From Purshia tridentata (lineage: Eukaryota; Streptophyta; Magnoliopsida; Rosales; Rosaceae): a stretch of DNA of 64,000 nt. Position 1 is the first letter of the stretch, and each line of letters starts with the position of its first letter. The stretch spans positions 1 through 64,000 of the forward strand of contig QANT01008409.1 in assembly GCA_003254885.1 (NCBI GenBank), given 5' to 3'. The notes under the pieces were generated by a model. That model made no database searches and was not told where the DNA came from. It worked only from the letters and a program-made list of their open reading frames with translations. This document shows positions 13,601 to 26,109 of this stretch, in pieces. The position numbers and the translations under genes are program-made.

Positions 13601-13973
13601 AATACATCTTGCTTTGCCAATTGCCATGCAGGGGTTGGAACTACAGCTGTGTACAGATGACCGGGTGGGACTCCTCTCGGATATCACCCGGATATTCAGG
13701 GAGAACAGTTTGTCTGTCAAACGAGCAGAAATTTCAACTAAAGGTGGGAAAGCTATAGACACTTTCTATGTCACAGACGTGACAGGAAACCCTGTTGACC
13801 CCATGATTATTGATTCAATCCGCAGACAGATTGGGCAGACCATACTGCAGGTGAAATGTAACTCAAGCCCTCCACCAAATCCCCCTCAAGGGAGAACAAT
13901 GGGGTATCTCTTTGGGAACTTATTTAAAGCTCGAAGTTTCCAGAGTTTTAAGTTGATTAGATCCTACTCTTAG
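10685..13973 (+). CDS. ACR6: ACT domain repeat protein, ACR6-like
   Basis: Seven coding exons: 10685-10731, 11331-11376, 11519-11633, 11788-11855, 12474-13082, 13427-13531 and 13632-13973. They join in frame to 443 residues. The protein starts [20 protein letters not shown] and ends [12 protein letters not shown], both very close to my memory of Arabidopsis ACR6 (At3g01990). Four ACT modules follow each other, recognisable by [51 protein letters not shown] and [20 protein letters not shown] domains usually bind amino acids or other small ligands. Plant ACR proteins have ACT repeats along their whole length and no catalytic domain, and are thought to act as sensors or regulators; the ligand of this one is unknown. 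No broken exon is seen. The exact paralogue (ACR6 rather than ACR4) is a judgement based on the N-terminus. Confidence 0.93.
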
Positions 13974-14772
13974 TTTCTCTTTATATTCTTGGAAGTAAAA
14001 ACTGCATATAAAAAAAAAATTATCAGGTGTTTCATGTCAAAAGAAGCATACAGGAATTAAGAATCACGCACTGTAAATATGCACTCTATACCCTGCAATG
14101 CTGAGGGTTTAGTGTTACTGTCTAGAACTAGAAGAAACCCAGAAACCACTCTATACCGTAAAGCTACTGGTTTCGGTTAGTATATTGTACCTCCTGTAAA
14201 CATATGTACAGTGTGTTGTACAGAGGTTGTACAAAGATAGAAGATTGTACAGTTAATTTTGCTCAATGAAAAGTGATGTAAATATTTAAATAAATTTGAA
14301 CTTTTTTCCCTCCCCTTTGTCTCTCCTCGTCTGCATAAGATGATAGATAAGATTTGGTGTCTTTCAACTTTTTAGTTGATGATTTCTGCAGCATTGCATT
14401 GTGGAGTTGACATTCGCTATCTGTTGTTCATTGCAACATCTTTCATCTTTCTGGTGTGTAGTCTGTCTGGGCAAATTCACATTGCACCAATTTGATAAAT
14501 GCTGAAAGAATGATTCTTATTAATATTAGCGAGAGTGAGAGCCTATGCGGTTTAATATCCCAATTGGACTGGTAAACCTGTCATTGCAATTTGGCATGGC
14601 ATGCTTTCACCTAATCACCCAAATCCTCTATCAATAATAATAAATTCTCCCCATTATTTATTTCAGAAATCTGGAGTAAACAGAAATAAACCGTTATTTA
14701 ACATAGACGAGCAAAGAAGGAAGATTATTAAGACGGTGCGTTCGACACGTCTTGTATTGTTCTCTCCTGTCA

Positions 14773-16810
14773 ATGAAAGCTTCATCGGCAACAGAGTTGG
14801 CAAGTCGAATAAGCAGAGCTCTCATCTCCGCTTCGAATCACACAAGGCCAACTCGCTCATGGAACCCTTCACTCGAGAACATCCTTCACCGGCTCGGTTG
14901 CCGCGACTCACTGAGTCCATCACTCGTGGCCCGAGTTATCGACCCCTTCCTCCTCAGCCACCACTCACTCGCTCTCGGCTTCTTCAACTGGGCTTCCCAA
15001 CAACCATCCTTCTTACACACCTCCATCACCTATCAATCAGTCCTCAAGTCTCTCTCTTTTTCCCGCCAATTTAACGCCATTGATGCTCTCCTCAAGCAAG
15101 TCAAAGTCCAGAAAATTGGCCTTGATGCTTCGGTTTATCGCTGCGTAATTGCTTCACTCGTCATAGGAAAGAAAACCCACAACGCGTTTTTGGTCTTTAG
15201 GGAGGTTAGCTCGCTAATTGAAGATATTGGGCATGATATTTGTAACTCACTTTTGGCTGCTTTGGCTTCTGATGGATATTTTGATTATGCTCAGAAGATG
15301 TTTGATGAAATGACTCTTAAGGCTGTCCCTTTGACCACTCTTGGGTTTGGTGTGTTTATATGGAAGTTTTGTGGACATACTGAATTGGGTAAAATTTTTA
15401 GTATGTTAGATGAGGTTAGGAGGGGTAGTTCGGAGATTAACGGGTCCATTATAGCGCTTTTGATCGTTCACGGGCTTTGTCAGGCTTCGAGAACATCAGA
15501 GGCTTTCTGGGCATTGGATGAGCTGAGGAGTAGAGGTTGCAAACCTGATTTCATGGCATACAGGATTGTCGCCGAAGCATTACGATTGACTGGGAGTGTT
15601 GTTGATACGGAAAAGGTTTTGAAGAAGAAGAGAAAGCTAGGTGTAGCTCCAAGAACTAGTGATTATAGAGAGTTCATATTTGATTTGATTTCAGAGAGGC
15701 GGATATGTGAAGCAAAAGAATTGGGTGAAGTGATTGTTAGCGGCAATTTTCCAATTGAGGATGATGTTCTCAATGTGTTAATAGGATCTGTCTCAGCCAT
15801 TGATCCTGGTTCTGCAATAGTGTTTTTCAAATTCATGGTTGGGAAAGAGAGATTCCCAAATCTTTTGACTTTGAGCAATTTGAGTAGGAATCTATGTAAG
15901 CGTGGCAACACTGATGAATTGTTGGAAGTTTTTCAGGTCTTGTCTTCTGGCGACTATTTCAAAGATTTGGAGACATACAATGTGATGGTGTCATTTTTAT
16001 GCAAAGCAGGGATGGTGAAAGAAGCCTATGGGGTTCTTCATGAGATAAAGAAGAAAGGGTTAGGCCCAGACGTTTCTACTTATAATTCTCTTATTGAAGC
16101 ATGTTGTATAGAAGATCTATTGAGGCCTGCTAAAAGATTGTGGGATGAGATGTTTGCAAGCGGGTGCGGAGGGAATTTGAAGACTTACAATATCCTAATT
16201 CGGAAGTTTTCAGAAGTAGGTCAGGTTGAGGAGGCTCACAGGCTCTTTTACCACATGTTGAGTAAAGATGTTGCACCTGACGTGATGACTTACACATCTA
16301 TACTTAAAGGGCTTTGTCAAGAAACTAAACTTCAGGCTGCTTTCGAAGTGTTCAACAAGTCTGTTGAACAGGATTTGATGCTTGCACGAACTGTATTGGA
16401 TATATTTATTCTCTCTTTGTGCAAAGCAGGTATGTTCTGTACACATGATGAAATGTAATCAATGTTATGCTCCAGTGGAGCCTAAGTGGTAGTTTGCAAG
16501 TGTTTTGGCTTGTTGCTCATATGTGTTTGTGCTCTATGCAGGTCTTTTTCTTGCCTCTTCTAAGTTACTTTGTAGCCTCAGTAATGATGTAGCACGGTCA
16601 GATTCCCATGTAATTTTGCTGAAGTGTCTGGCTGATGCTAAAGAGATTTCAGTTGCCATTGAACACATTAAATGGGTTCGACAAGCTTCGCCCTCAATGT
16701 TGCAAAACATATCAACTGAACTTTTAGCATCCCTTTCTACTTCTTCAAGACCAGAGCCAACTCTACAGTTGCTTCAAACAATTCAGAAAATGTCTAGTCT
16801 CAAGCAATAA
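14773..16810 (+). CDS. PPR protein, At5g14080-like, probably mitochondrial
   Basis: Two coding exons (14773-16429 and 16542-16810) join through a GT-AG intron to give 641 residues. The N-terminus (MKASSATELASRISRALISA) is rich in Ser, Ala and Arg and poor in acidic residues, as in a mitochondrial targeting peptide. Degenerate and canonical 35-residue P-type PPR motifs follow, best seen in the C-terminal half (for example TYNVMVSFLCKAGMVKEAYG and TYNILIRKFSEVGQVEEAHR). There is no E, DYW or SMR domain, so an RNA-stabilising or processing role is more likely than editing. The open frame extends a little upstream, but the first in-frame ATG is at 14773. Length and order resemble the Arabidopsis At5g14080 product as I recall it. 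It lies 0.8 kb downstream of the ACR gene on the same strand, and its 112-bp intron falls within the last PPR region. Confidence 0.9.
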
Positions 16811-17129
16811 TGCGTGGAAAGATTTTCACCTTATGTTAGGGTCTATGCCATGGTACAAGATTGCTCAGAGGTGTCTCAATATTATTATTCAAAGCGATCA
16901 ATTACAGATTCATAATACCGCATGCAGTTAATTTGTTGATAAAGCTTTCACATCAAAATGTGTTAAGGGATTTGTCTTTGTATGTTTTGGCCGGTGCAAA
17001 TCATGAGTCAAATGGATTTAGATTTGTTCTCACAGTTACGTTAGAGTTTGGGATGGATCTTCAGGGTTCAGGTTTCTCTGTATGTCCCTACGTAATTTAA
17101 AGGGTGGTTTCTCTTCCTGCAATTACTTG
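16811..17129. other. PPR 3' flank, no other feature seen
   Basis: Probably the 3' UTR and downstream flank of the PPR gene. A 79-codon open frame here has no recognisable domain. Confidence 0.5.
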
Positions 17130-17500
17130 CTCGTAGTTATTTTGATGGAACGAATCACAGCGACAGTCCCTGAATCAGCCTATAGTTATCTGCCATGGCT
17201 TGTCTGAAATCACTCAACACATCACTGTCCAGCCTGTTCTCCTCCACATTCTCGCCGTTGATATTCCGATTTACAAGAAGCCGAATCAATGTGAAATTGA
17301 TGTTTGGATGAGCAGCCATTCGTGCTCCTAATGCTAGTGCATCTCGGTCATCAGCTCCACCCAAGAATAGAACAGCAACATGATAGTAAGACTGGTTTGG
17401 CTTGTCGTCAACATCATTGGCCTTGAGCTGTTGAACAAGGATTGCAATTTGCAACAGAGCAAGGTGCTTTTCAATGATATTTTTGTTAGGGATCTCCTGT
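17130..17500 (-). pseudogene. Fragment of a cation/H+ exchanger (CHX) gene
   Basis: The minus strand encodes part of the cytosolic C-terminal domain of a plant CHX antiporter: VAVLFLGGADDRDALALGAR, then MAAHPNINFTLIRLLV and RLDSDVLSDFRQAMADNYR. Intact family members are about 800 residues with a 12-helix transporter domain; only about 110 residues remain. Upstream the similarity fades after a degenerate EIPNKNI-like stretch. Downstream the frame stops at 17155, while the expected continuation (GTVAVIRS) appears in another frame beyond a small deletion. The rest of the exchanger is absent on both sides. I read it as a dead gene fragment lying between two convergent genes. It could have come from a local CHX gene lost by deletion, or from a translocated piece. 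Confidence 0.85.
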
Positions 17501-17935
17501 AGAAAGGAAGTCTAATGAGGTAAGTCCTATTATCAAGCGCATGTGCATACATCATCGTGCATTGTGGCACAAGGAGATATTCTCACCAAGTGATTTACGT
17601 TGAAAATGATTAATAATATTCTCACTAAAAAATGAACAAAATATAAAAAATAAATTGATGGCAATTTGTAATAGTTACTTTTTTTTATTGATTACACTTC
17701 TTTCGTACAAAAATTGACATTTGTCACAGTACTCTCTTCCTCTTACACTATATATAGTGATCAATCACTGCAGCGCTTCAAAACTACGTAGATGCTCTTC
17801 TACCTTTGAACCAGAGAATTGGCAAACTAAAAAGAAAAGAAATACTCTTGACATACCTATGTCTCTTAAATTAGCTGTACACTTTTTATAACCAAAAATA
17901 AAAAAATAAAAATATTACAGGATGTTTAACATCTG

Positions 17936-20900
17936 TCAATCATCATGGCGATGGATCTCACCCATCAAGATGCGATTGCTGGAAACCTTAAAGCCAAGGA
18001 GAGCAGGATCGATCTGTCTTCCCTTCTTCCCTTTCTTCTTGCCAGTCCGCCCCACTTGGGCACCTCCATCAGACGACTCCAATGCAGCTCTGTTGGCTAC
18101 ATCAGCCTCAGAAATGACCGGCTTCTTGAGCATGTCTATGAATGATGTCTCGGATACAGAAGCATCACTGCAAGATGAAGTCCTCCTGAATTGCACATCA
18201 TTCTTGCTGGATGCCTGAGTTTCAGGGACCAGAGCTGCAGCTGGATTTCCTTCAGACTCCCGCCTCCCTTAAAATTTAACATGGTTGATTTACCGCAAAA
18301 ACTTAACCAGAGACAAGAACAATATAAGTTAAAGGAAATAACTTACCATCAGAAGTTCTGAGGTTCATTGAGCTTCTCTGCTTGACCGGAAAAGAGAACG
18401 CTGCCTCTGACATTACATCCTGGGAAGATAAGACCCGTCGTCTATGCAAAGCATTGTCAAACCCTTTGGTTACAGTCGGAGGCAGCCTGTCAATAGAGAA
18501 TAAAATATACAATAAAACTGACATCTAGAATCACCAAACTAGCTACAAGAAGTTCCAACTTCTTAATGAGCCTCCTCCTCTCCCCCAAATCATTAGGGAG
18601 GAACCAAGTGCATAGATATCCAAAGACCACTTTTAGATAAAATACCAAAGTGCATCAATGCCAATGCTATATACATCAATAAACTCATTCTCATATAAAA
18701 CCAAACAATAATACAGTTAATATACTACACAAAAAAAGGAAATGAAAAGAAACGTACCTCCCATTCGAAACCACTTCTCCAAGAGATTTATCTAATTCCA
18801 TCTCAGAGCTGTAGAAAACACTACATCCACCTGTACCAACTAAAGAGTTTCATACTCGTTTAAATAAAAATGAAATTAAAAAGGCAATAAGATTATTTGA
18901 CAAAATACCAGCACTGCTTAGTGAGCTATGCCTGCTATGGGCATTACTAGGTAGTTCTCCGAAATCAATAGGTGTTTCTTCTTGTTCTGCCATGTTGCCT
19001 TCGACCTCTGAAACTGATCTGCTCAATGGAGTCATGCCTTTCACCCCCTGTCTCTTCCAATTATTTCCCTCCAACTCTGATAAGCCATAATCCACAGCTG
19101 ATTGACCAAAAAAGCTAGTATCCACATTACAAGTATGAGAAGCATCCCTAGTTCCTGACAAGAACTGATCCTCCATAAATGCTCTGGAATTAGATCTAAA
19201 GGGCACTCTTCCTCTGCTTGCCAGATTGCTTGATTGTTCATTCATACCAACACCACCCAAATGATTGTTCAAACCTATTGGTTGATCTGGGAGAAGATTA
19301 AAAGGAAGATGTACAGAACCTCCCCGACTTCTGGAAGATGATAGGTGATGCTGATAATCTACTTCTGATGACTTTGTGGATTGTTGACCCAGATTTTTGT
19401 GAATATGGCCCATCAAAATATGTTTAGAGTGTTCCATATCACCGGTATTTGAAGCCCATATATTTGAATCAGCAAAGGCCATGGCAGCTTCAGAATCTCG
19501 TCGTCTCTGCTCAGCATCAAGATGCAAATGTGGTATCAGTGCTTCAATACTGCTCTTTTCCGGTTGTCCATTGTTCCCAGAGGGAAAGCTCTCAAAACCA
19601 ACTGGATGAGAAGAATAAAACTCATCAGAAACAAGTCGATGGTGAGAGGAGATACCAGAAGAAGGAGAGCCCTGTTTATCAATAGAGCACTTGAGCCGAT
19701 ATTGTTCCTGCAAATCTATACCTTGCCCACATGCATTTACAATATCCAAGTTCATCCCATGAGAGCCAGCAGGAACAGACAACCTCTCAAATTCCATGGA
19801 GTTAGGTTCACAGAACCCTTCTTGATGTCGCTCCTGTGAGGCATGATTCCAATTGAGATGGTTTAGTTGCAGTTCATGGGAGGATAACTTCTGCTGTTGC
19901 TGGTAATTTTCAGAAGAATTAAATCCTACCATCTGAGCTTGGTGATGGCCAGTAGGATCCCTGACAAAATGACCTGCATCATCTGCAAACCAAGGCCCAC
20001 CAATACGCCTTTCCCCTTCCATCTGCAGCTGCTCTCTCAATGCCACAGATAACTGCTGTGCCTGCAACTCTTGCTGCTGAAAACGATGTTGCAACTCTGA
20101 AGTGTGCATATTCCCTTGCTTGGCCTGAGATATGAGGTCAAAAAATTCATTCTGCCCCTGGAGAGCACCCTGGCCAATATTTTCTTGGATGAACTTCTCT
20201 AGAGATGGCTCATGTCTTGATGAATGAGGTATCTGCTGCAAGTCACTCGGAGAATGACTCCTTGAATGTAATTGATCAAAAAGGTTGCCTCTTGCAGCAT
20301 CTATGTTCCACTGCCCATAACCAGAATCCAACATCTGTTGATGCAACAACTGTTCAAGGAGCAAGTGTTGAGCTTGAGACTGCTGTTGTTGCTGCAATTT
20401 CATTTGGTGATGGTGAAGCTGCTGCTGCAAGTGATGCTGTTGCTGAAGCTCCAGATGACGCTGCTGTTGCTGAAACTCCAGATGACGCTGCTGTTGCTGA
20501 AGCTCCAACTGACGCTGCTGTTGCTGAAGCTCCAACTGCCGATGATGTTGCTGAAGCTCCAACTGACGCTGCTGTTGCTGAAGCTCCAACTGACGCTGCC
20601 GTTGCTGAAGCTCCAACTGACGCTGTTGCTGAAGCTGTAGTTCTAAGAAATGTTCCATATCTGGCACTGAATGATGGATTGGCGGCTGGATATTAGGCTT
20701 CTTGCTGTGAGAAAAACCAAATCCAGGAAACTGGTCTACACCAGTTCCTGCACCATGTGTAACATGAAGAGAAGATGGATGGTTCAGCTGCTGAAGCTGT
20801 TCTTTTAGTAATTTATGTGGCATCATATGCTTTGCTGGGTCAAAGCCATTGAATTCTTGTCCCATAAGAGATAAGTGATGATCATCTACAGATCCCAGAA

Positions 20901-23769
20901 TAACATTAGTGTTATTTTTTATATAATTATCAGGCCGTGTCTCCAAAAAGGAAGGTTGATCAATCATGGCACCAAGGGAATTCTGACTAGAAACAGTGCC
21001 ACCTCCCTCAAACAAGGTATCTCTAAACTGAGCCTGGTCATCCATGCCTAAAGGCAAATTGGACAATTGAGCAGGCCTTACATGAGAGCAGCCTCTGAGC
21101 TCAGACATCAACAGGCCAAAAGGATGCAACTTATCGTCCTGATGATTAGGCAGGTTATTTTCTGAAACTTCATTTGCAATGGAAGGAAGGCTGGGAGAAT
21201 TTAAAATTGACCCACGAATGTCAGCTGAAGACCTCCTCAAGCAACAATCAATGCTACTTTTAGGCCTTCCGGGATATACAATCTCTGTACAAAAAAAGGA
21301 AGCAATTAAAGCAAAAGTGTAGACATAGAATGATAATATACAAAAATAGAATCAAGACATGTAACAAACCCTCATCTTCTGCAACAATATTTTGAAAACT
21401 TTGATTATCAAGGTACTGGAGTTCAGAGTGATAACCATGATTAGTTATTTTTGATTTATCACTATCACATGAGGTAGCCTCATATCCAGATGTAGTCCAA
21501 TGTTGATTATTTAGAATAGCAGACCCCTCGGGAGCAGATATTCTCTCTTCCAAGCTGGCCCCTACAGCATCCAACCTTTCTAATTTGGTAGGCAAATTAC
21601 TGGTGGAGACGGAACCAGATTTAGTTTTCAGATGTGGCATCACTTCACCAAGTTCTTGAAAAGGAGATCCATCAGGGGAATCAAGCAAGCGAACTGGTAA
21701 GTCACTTCCGAAAAATCCTTGCTCAAACCATGTAATTATGTCAATCCCAAGGAAAGGTCCCTGGGTGTTCCCTTGAGGATCAAGATAGCACAAACTTAAA
21801 TCCTCAGGCAAGACGACTCTTTCTGACAGATGTGCCTCCTCATTGCTCTTGACATAGTGATGATCATTGCTTGAGGTTTGCTGTAAAGATGGAAGATGAA
21901 ATAGAAACTTGAATCATATTTCAACAGTAGCTGATTCAACACAGTCAAACAAAGGATGCTTCAAAAGACCAAAATATCTCACCTCCTGGCATCGATAACT
22001 TCTCGGTTCAGGAACATCATTGCTGGGGCCATTAATCTCCCCAGCCATTTTGCAATCATAGCTCACTGGACCTATAGGAGTCAATCCATCAGCCACAGCT
22101 GTGACAGTAGCTGTGAGAACTTTCTGCTCACCTTCAGTACAAACACGTTCTGGAAAGTGTAGAACACAGTATTAATATGAAAAACAGACCAACAATACCA
22201 ATAGTTTCACCCAAACAACCAGAATGAAAAGGCTTGAAATTTTTTTTCCTTACCCTTAAAAGTATGTGTTTGTGAGCCACAATTAGTTAACACCGCAACA
22301 CCAGTAACTGGAAAAGAGTTGTTTAAATTGGTCTCTCTAGAAGATTGGGCCTTTTGTTCAGAGTTAACCGAAAAGGTTTGGTCCTCCTTGCTTAAAATGG
22401 CATTACTGATTCCTGAGTAAATGGAAAACTTGAATGAGAATAAAATTATAGGTATTATTAGTTAAAAGTCCAACTGCAACTTAACTACCTTTAGCATCAT
22501 CATTAAATACATTCTTGTCTCTAGACGAGTTGCATAGCACTTCACTGCTAGTAATTCTTCCCTTCCATATATCTCCAATACCAGCCTGAAAGTATCACAC
22601 CAGCCAGTTTGTGGTTATGACAGAAACAAGTCAGTGCTTGCTTATCTATGATGAACTATGGTTTATGTCAATTGCTAAAGAGCAGTTATGTTATGAAAAA
22701 AATAAACATGTCATGTATGTGGACATTTAATATATGATACATATATGCTTAAAAGTATAATCCATATACCTCTTCCTCTGCATCAGGTGCAACAAAAGCC
22801 AATGGCTCAATAGAGCTTACTTGGGCTATTGGTGATATATGCTCCATCCCATCAGGCATGTTATCAAATGTTGAATCAATCTTTTGCCTACGATAAATAT
22901 CAAGGAGCTTCCCCCTGGGGTAGCAATACATATTAGGAAAGGGACCAGCTTTTCCTAAGACACTGTTATTCTGATCCAGACTGGACCCAATAGTGGATGC
23001 AGAGGAAGGTCTGCCAATCTGTAGGCTTCCATTAGTGTTTGACCTCCCACGTCCAGAAGCAAATCCTACTTTTTCCAACTGTCCTCTGGCCATCCCAAAT
23101 CCCGGTGCAGCACGGTATGAGGCTGACCCACCTGATTGAACCTCCATGCGATGGCGTGGCCTCCATTTATCACGAGAATCACTATCACGTTCAGAAACTG
23201 CACGATTGCCACTGACAAAAGACTGTTTGTCAACATGAATATCTTCCCTCTCAACATCTGTTCTTTTCTCTATTCGAGAGTCCTTGTCTTTATCTTCAGG
23301 TCCCCACCTTGATGACCATTTGTTGTCTCTTCGGGATTCATGCCAGCGATCAGAAGACAATACTTTATTCTCAGTAACATCCCTAGTTGAAGTGCTACCT
23401 ACACGGCGATCTTCTGCTCTATGCTCAGTAATATCCCTAGTTGAAGTGACACCCACACAGCGATCTTCTTTCTTGCAGTCTCTCCTACCAAGTAAGCTTG
23501 TTTCTCTCTCCTCTTCACGCCAGCGGCGGCTGATATCTAAATCAGGTGCATTTCTCCTCCAATCCTTTTTGTCCTGAGATCCATCCAAACGCCAATTGTC
23601 ACTCAAAGTGGGATCAGTAGAGTTTCCATGAGACAGAGAACCAGGTGCATGCATTTCCTGTCATTTTTATCAGTACTCATCAAATGGCTAATAACATAAG
23701 ACAAAAAGGTTAATCTTCCATCACTAGTCCTGTCCGCAAATTCATTAAAATCTCTTTAATCATTGTCAG

Positions 23770-23808
<39 letters not shown>

Positions 23809-25827
23809 CTGCTGTTGCTTCAATTTAACCATTAGATCAAATACATGATTCAAAGCACATTAAGAAAATTGGGAAATTGAAGTTACGGCTGAGCAGCAAA
23901 AGCAGAATGCCACAAGCATAGACCAAACCAGGAATCGAGAAGCTTACAACCACATAATAATGCATTTAAATTACTAGAATTTAACAGAACTATGGTTTCC
24001 AGACTAACAAAGGTTAGGGTATGCCACAAATGGGAATACCTTCACAGTCTAAACCTACAGAACATGACCAACAAATAAATATATTTGCATGTTTAAACCA
24101 CACTAAGGTTAAACTTTGGTTAAATATATTTTTAATCCCTGCGTTTTACTTCAAAAACAAATTTGGTCACCGTGATTTCAAAATTCTGATTTTGGTCCTT
24201 GGATTTTATTCTAAAAACAAATTTGGTCCTCGTGATTTCAAAATTCCGATTTTGGTCGTTGGATTTTCGTCTCTTAACAATTTTGTTCCTTGAACATTTA
24301 TATATGTCACTTTGAACTTAACATATAAACATATACTTTGCAAATGATCATTGAGGGACCAAAATTACTAACAGAAGAAAACCCAAGGACCAAAATCAGA
24401 ATTTTGAAATCACGAGGACCAAATTTGTTTTTGGAGTAAAACATAGGGACTAAAAACGTATTTAACCATTTAATTTTTAATTAAAATTATTTTATCAATA
24501 AAAAATATTAAAATGGAATTCCCCCGTCAGAAAACAAAAATAAATATACTTATATATATAGCTTCTTCTTTTCTATCTATGTATGCATATCTTATAGAAA
24601 CAACAATATAAACATTTTCGGGAAAAAAAGAAAAAAAAAAAGAACTGAAGATTATTGGATTTACTTACTCCTGATGTTGCTAGTGCCTTGGAATCAACTG
24701 GCTTAGCATATAGCCATTGTGGAGACAAAGGTATGCTGCTCTCAGATGCTAATTGATCTGCAATTAAACCATCATTATTAAAAGAAAGACAAGCACACAA
24801 TGTATTCATAATAAAACAGTAAGATGATAGCCAGTAAGGTGAACATAATTGCATATGCGGAAATCAATGCAAACTTAGAGAAGGAGCACAACAACCATTT
24901 GACTCATCAAGTGACCCCGTTAGCGCCTTCTCCTCACCATTTCCTTCCAAGCCTTCATCTAAAATGGCACAAAACCCAATTGTTCACAAACAAAAAATCT
25001 ATATATTTAATCACATTCATTGGCAAGCAGTCATATGAAAATCCAAGCAGTCCATGCCCTCACCCACCCAAAGTGTTGAAATAACACGGCCAAGAGACCA
25101 TAAGAGATATAAGAACTTCAACCGAGAAAAAAATAACTATAAGTCAGATTTCAAATCACATATACGACTGTGAGCACCCAAAGTTAGATCTCCTTACTAA
25201 AAAAAATAAAATATATATATGTATATATCTACAAACTTCCAGTTAATTTAAATTTCAAGCAAAAGACTCTTGCACTGAACTACTAATTAATGACAAAGAA
25301 CAGAAAGGATGATGCCAGCAACACCTTCGCATCGGAATGGTCCTAAATGTTGTATTCAAATCAACACCAAAAAGCAAAGTTATTAACTGCATGAAATATA
25401 TACACTCGCACACATACAGGTAGGTGTATAACTGTATATGTATATTATTATGAAATTATAATATACTAATACCAAGAAAAAAGATTCAACAACAGCACCC
25501 CTAATTCAAAATCAGCTAGATGAATTTAAATATATTAATATATGAAATATATATACACATATGCAAAGGTGTGTTTGGTGTGTGTGTGTATCTATATATA
25601 TATATATACAGAAAGGAACAAACGCAAATCGTAATAGCAAGAAAGATCAAGAAGAAAACAATTAGGCGAATAACAATCAATGAGAAGAATAAAAGGAGGG
25701 AAAGAATGCAATGCGAATAAATATGGATTGAGAAGATCCCAGAACGCAAACCTTTGCCAGAGAAGTGTGCATCGGCCATCTTCGAGGGAAGGAGATCTTG
25801 AGGCATACTGACTTTTCCGTGGGCCAT
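17936..25827 (-). CDS. GYF-domain protein, PSIG1/EXA1 family
   Basis: Eleven coding exons, from 5' to 3': 25752-25827, 24669-24757, 22770-23657, 22489-22585, 22254-22412, 21983-22149, 21370-21880, 18909-21284, 18758-18830, 18347-18486 and 17936-18267. They close in frame at 1635 residues. Near the N-terminus is [14 protein letters not shown], conserved in this family. An Arg/Asp/Glu-rich stretch follows, then YPRGKLL (about 301-307), which fits the eIF4E-binding pattern YXXXXL plus a hydrophobic residue. The GYF fold (about 516-570) shows [26 protein letters not shown] and LPVRL. A long Gln/His-rich region covers about 880-1010, and the C-terminus is KKKGKKGR...[14 protein letters not shown], a family hallmark. 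GYF domains bind proline-rich peptides. The family (compare animal GIGYF) is linked to translational repression and, in plants, to immunity and potexvirus susceptibility. It looks closest to Arabidopsis At1g24300/At1g27430 rather than EXA1 itself; that assignment is from memory. Confidence 0.92.
20434..20640 (-). repeat. In-frame minisatellite coding RQLELQQQQ units
   Basis: Within exon 8 of the GYF gene, a unit of about 27 bases (minus strand TTGGAGCTTCAGCAACAGC and close variants) is repeated about eight times. Each unit encodes RQLELQQQQ or a variant. Because the unit length is a multiple of three, copy-number change would keep the frame. The same block is also open on the plus strand (20205-20696), giving an Ala/Glu/Pro-rich translation that I regard as a shadow. 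Confidence 0.9.
23778..23807. repeat. (AT)n microsatellite in a GYF intron
   Basis: About 15 AT units, in the intron between GYF coding exons 2 and 3. Confidence 0.9.
24118..24467. mobile_element. Foldback MITE in an intron of the GYF gene
   Basis: The left end GGTTAAATATATTTTTAATC and the right end (other strand) GGTTAAATACGTTTTTAGTC begin a terminal inverted repeat that continues, imperfectly, for roughly 100 bases. The shared words include AAACAAATTTGGTCCTCGTG and TTTCAAAATTCTGATTTTGG. The left arm carries a second, direct copy of its inner part (about 24152-24205 and 24213-24267). No open frame is present and no convincing target duplication is visible, so the superfamily is open (Mutator-like or another foldback type). 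It sits inside the intron between coding exons 2 and 3 of the GYF gene without touching splice sites. Confidence 0.8.
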
Positions 25828-26003
25828 CAGAAGACGATTCGAAATGCAGAAATTTCGAGGGAAATGTCGGACAGGAGAGCGAAGCCAATTGTGCTTTAAG
25901 AAGAGGATAGATACAGGGAAAGCGGAATGAGTTTCTGCAAGCGAACACTTGCAGGTGATCAAAATGGCACGGCGACAGACAGAGAGAGGTCGAGGGAGAT
26001 TCC

Positions 26004-26105
26004 TAGGGTTTGAGGAATTGCAGGGTTGGCAAATGAGAAAGAAAGAGAGATAGAGGTTCGCAGAGGGACAGAGACAGGGTGAGGGTTTGGGTTTGGGTTT
26101 GGGTT
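26004..26105 (-). promoter_or_regulatory. Telo-box and AAACCC repeats upstream of the GYF gene
   Basis: Reading the minus strand, AAACCCTA lies at 26004-26011 and an array of about four AAACCC-type units at 26083-26105, 180 to 280 bases before the GYF start codon. Telo-box motifs are known in promoters and first exons of plant translation-related genes. Their role here is inferred. Confidence 0.5.
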
Positions 26106-26109
26106 GTGT

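Noticed and set aside
20205-20696. 163-codon Ala/Glu/Pro-repeat frame on the plus strand
   Set aside because: It lies wholly opposite GYF exon 8 and its repeats mirror the Q-rich minisatellite; no independent sign of a gene.
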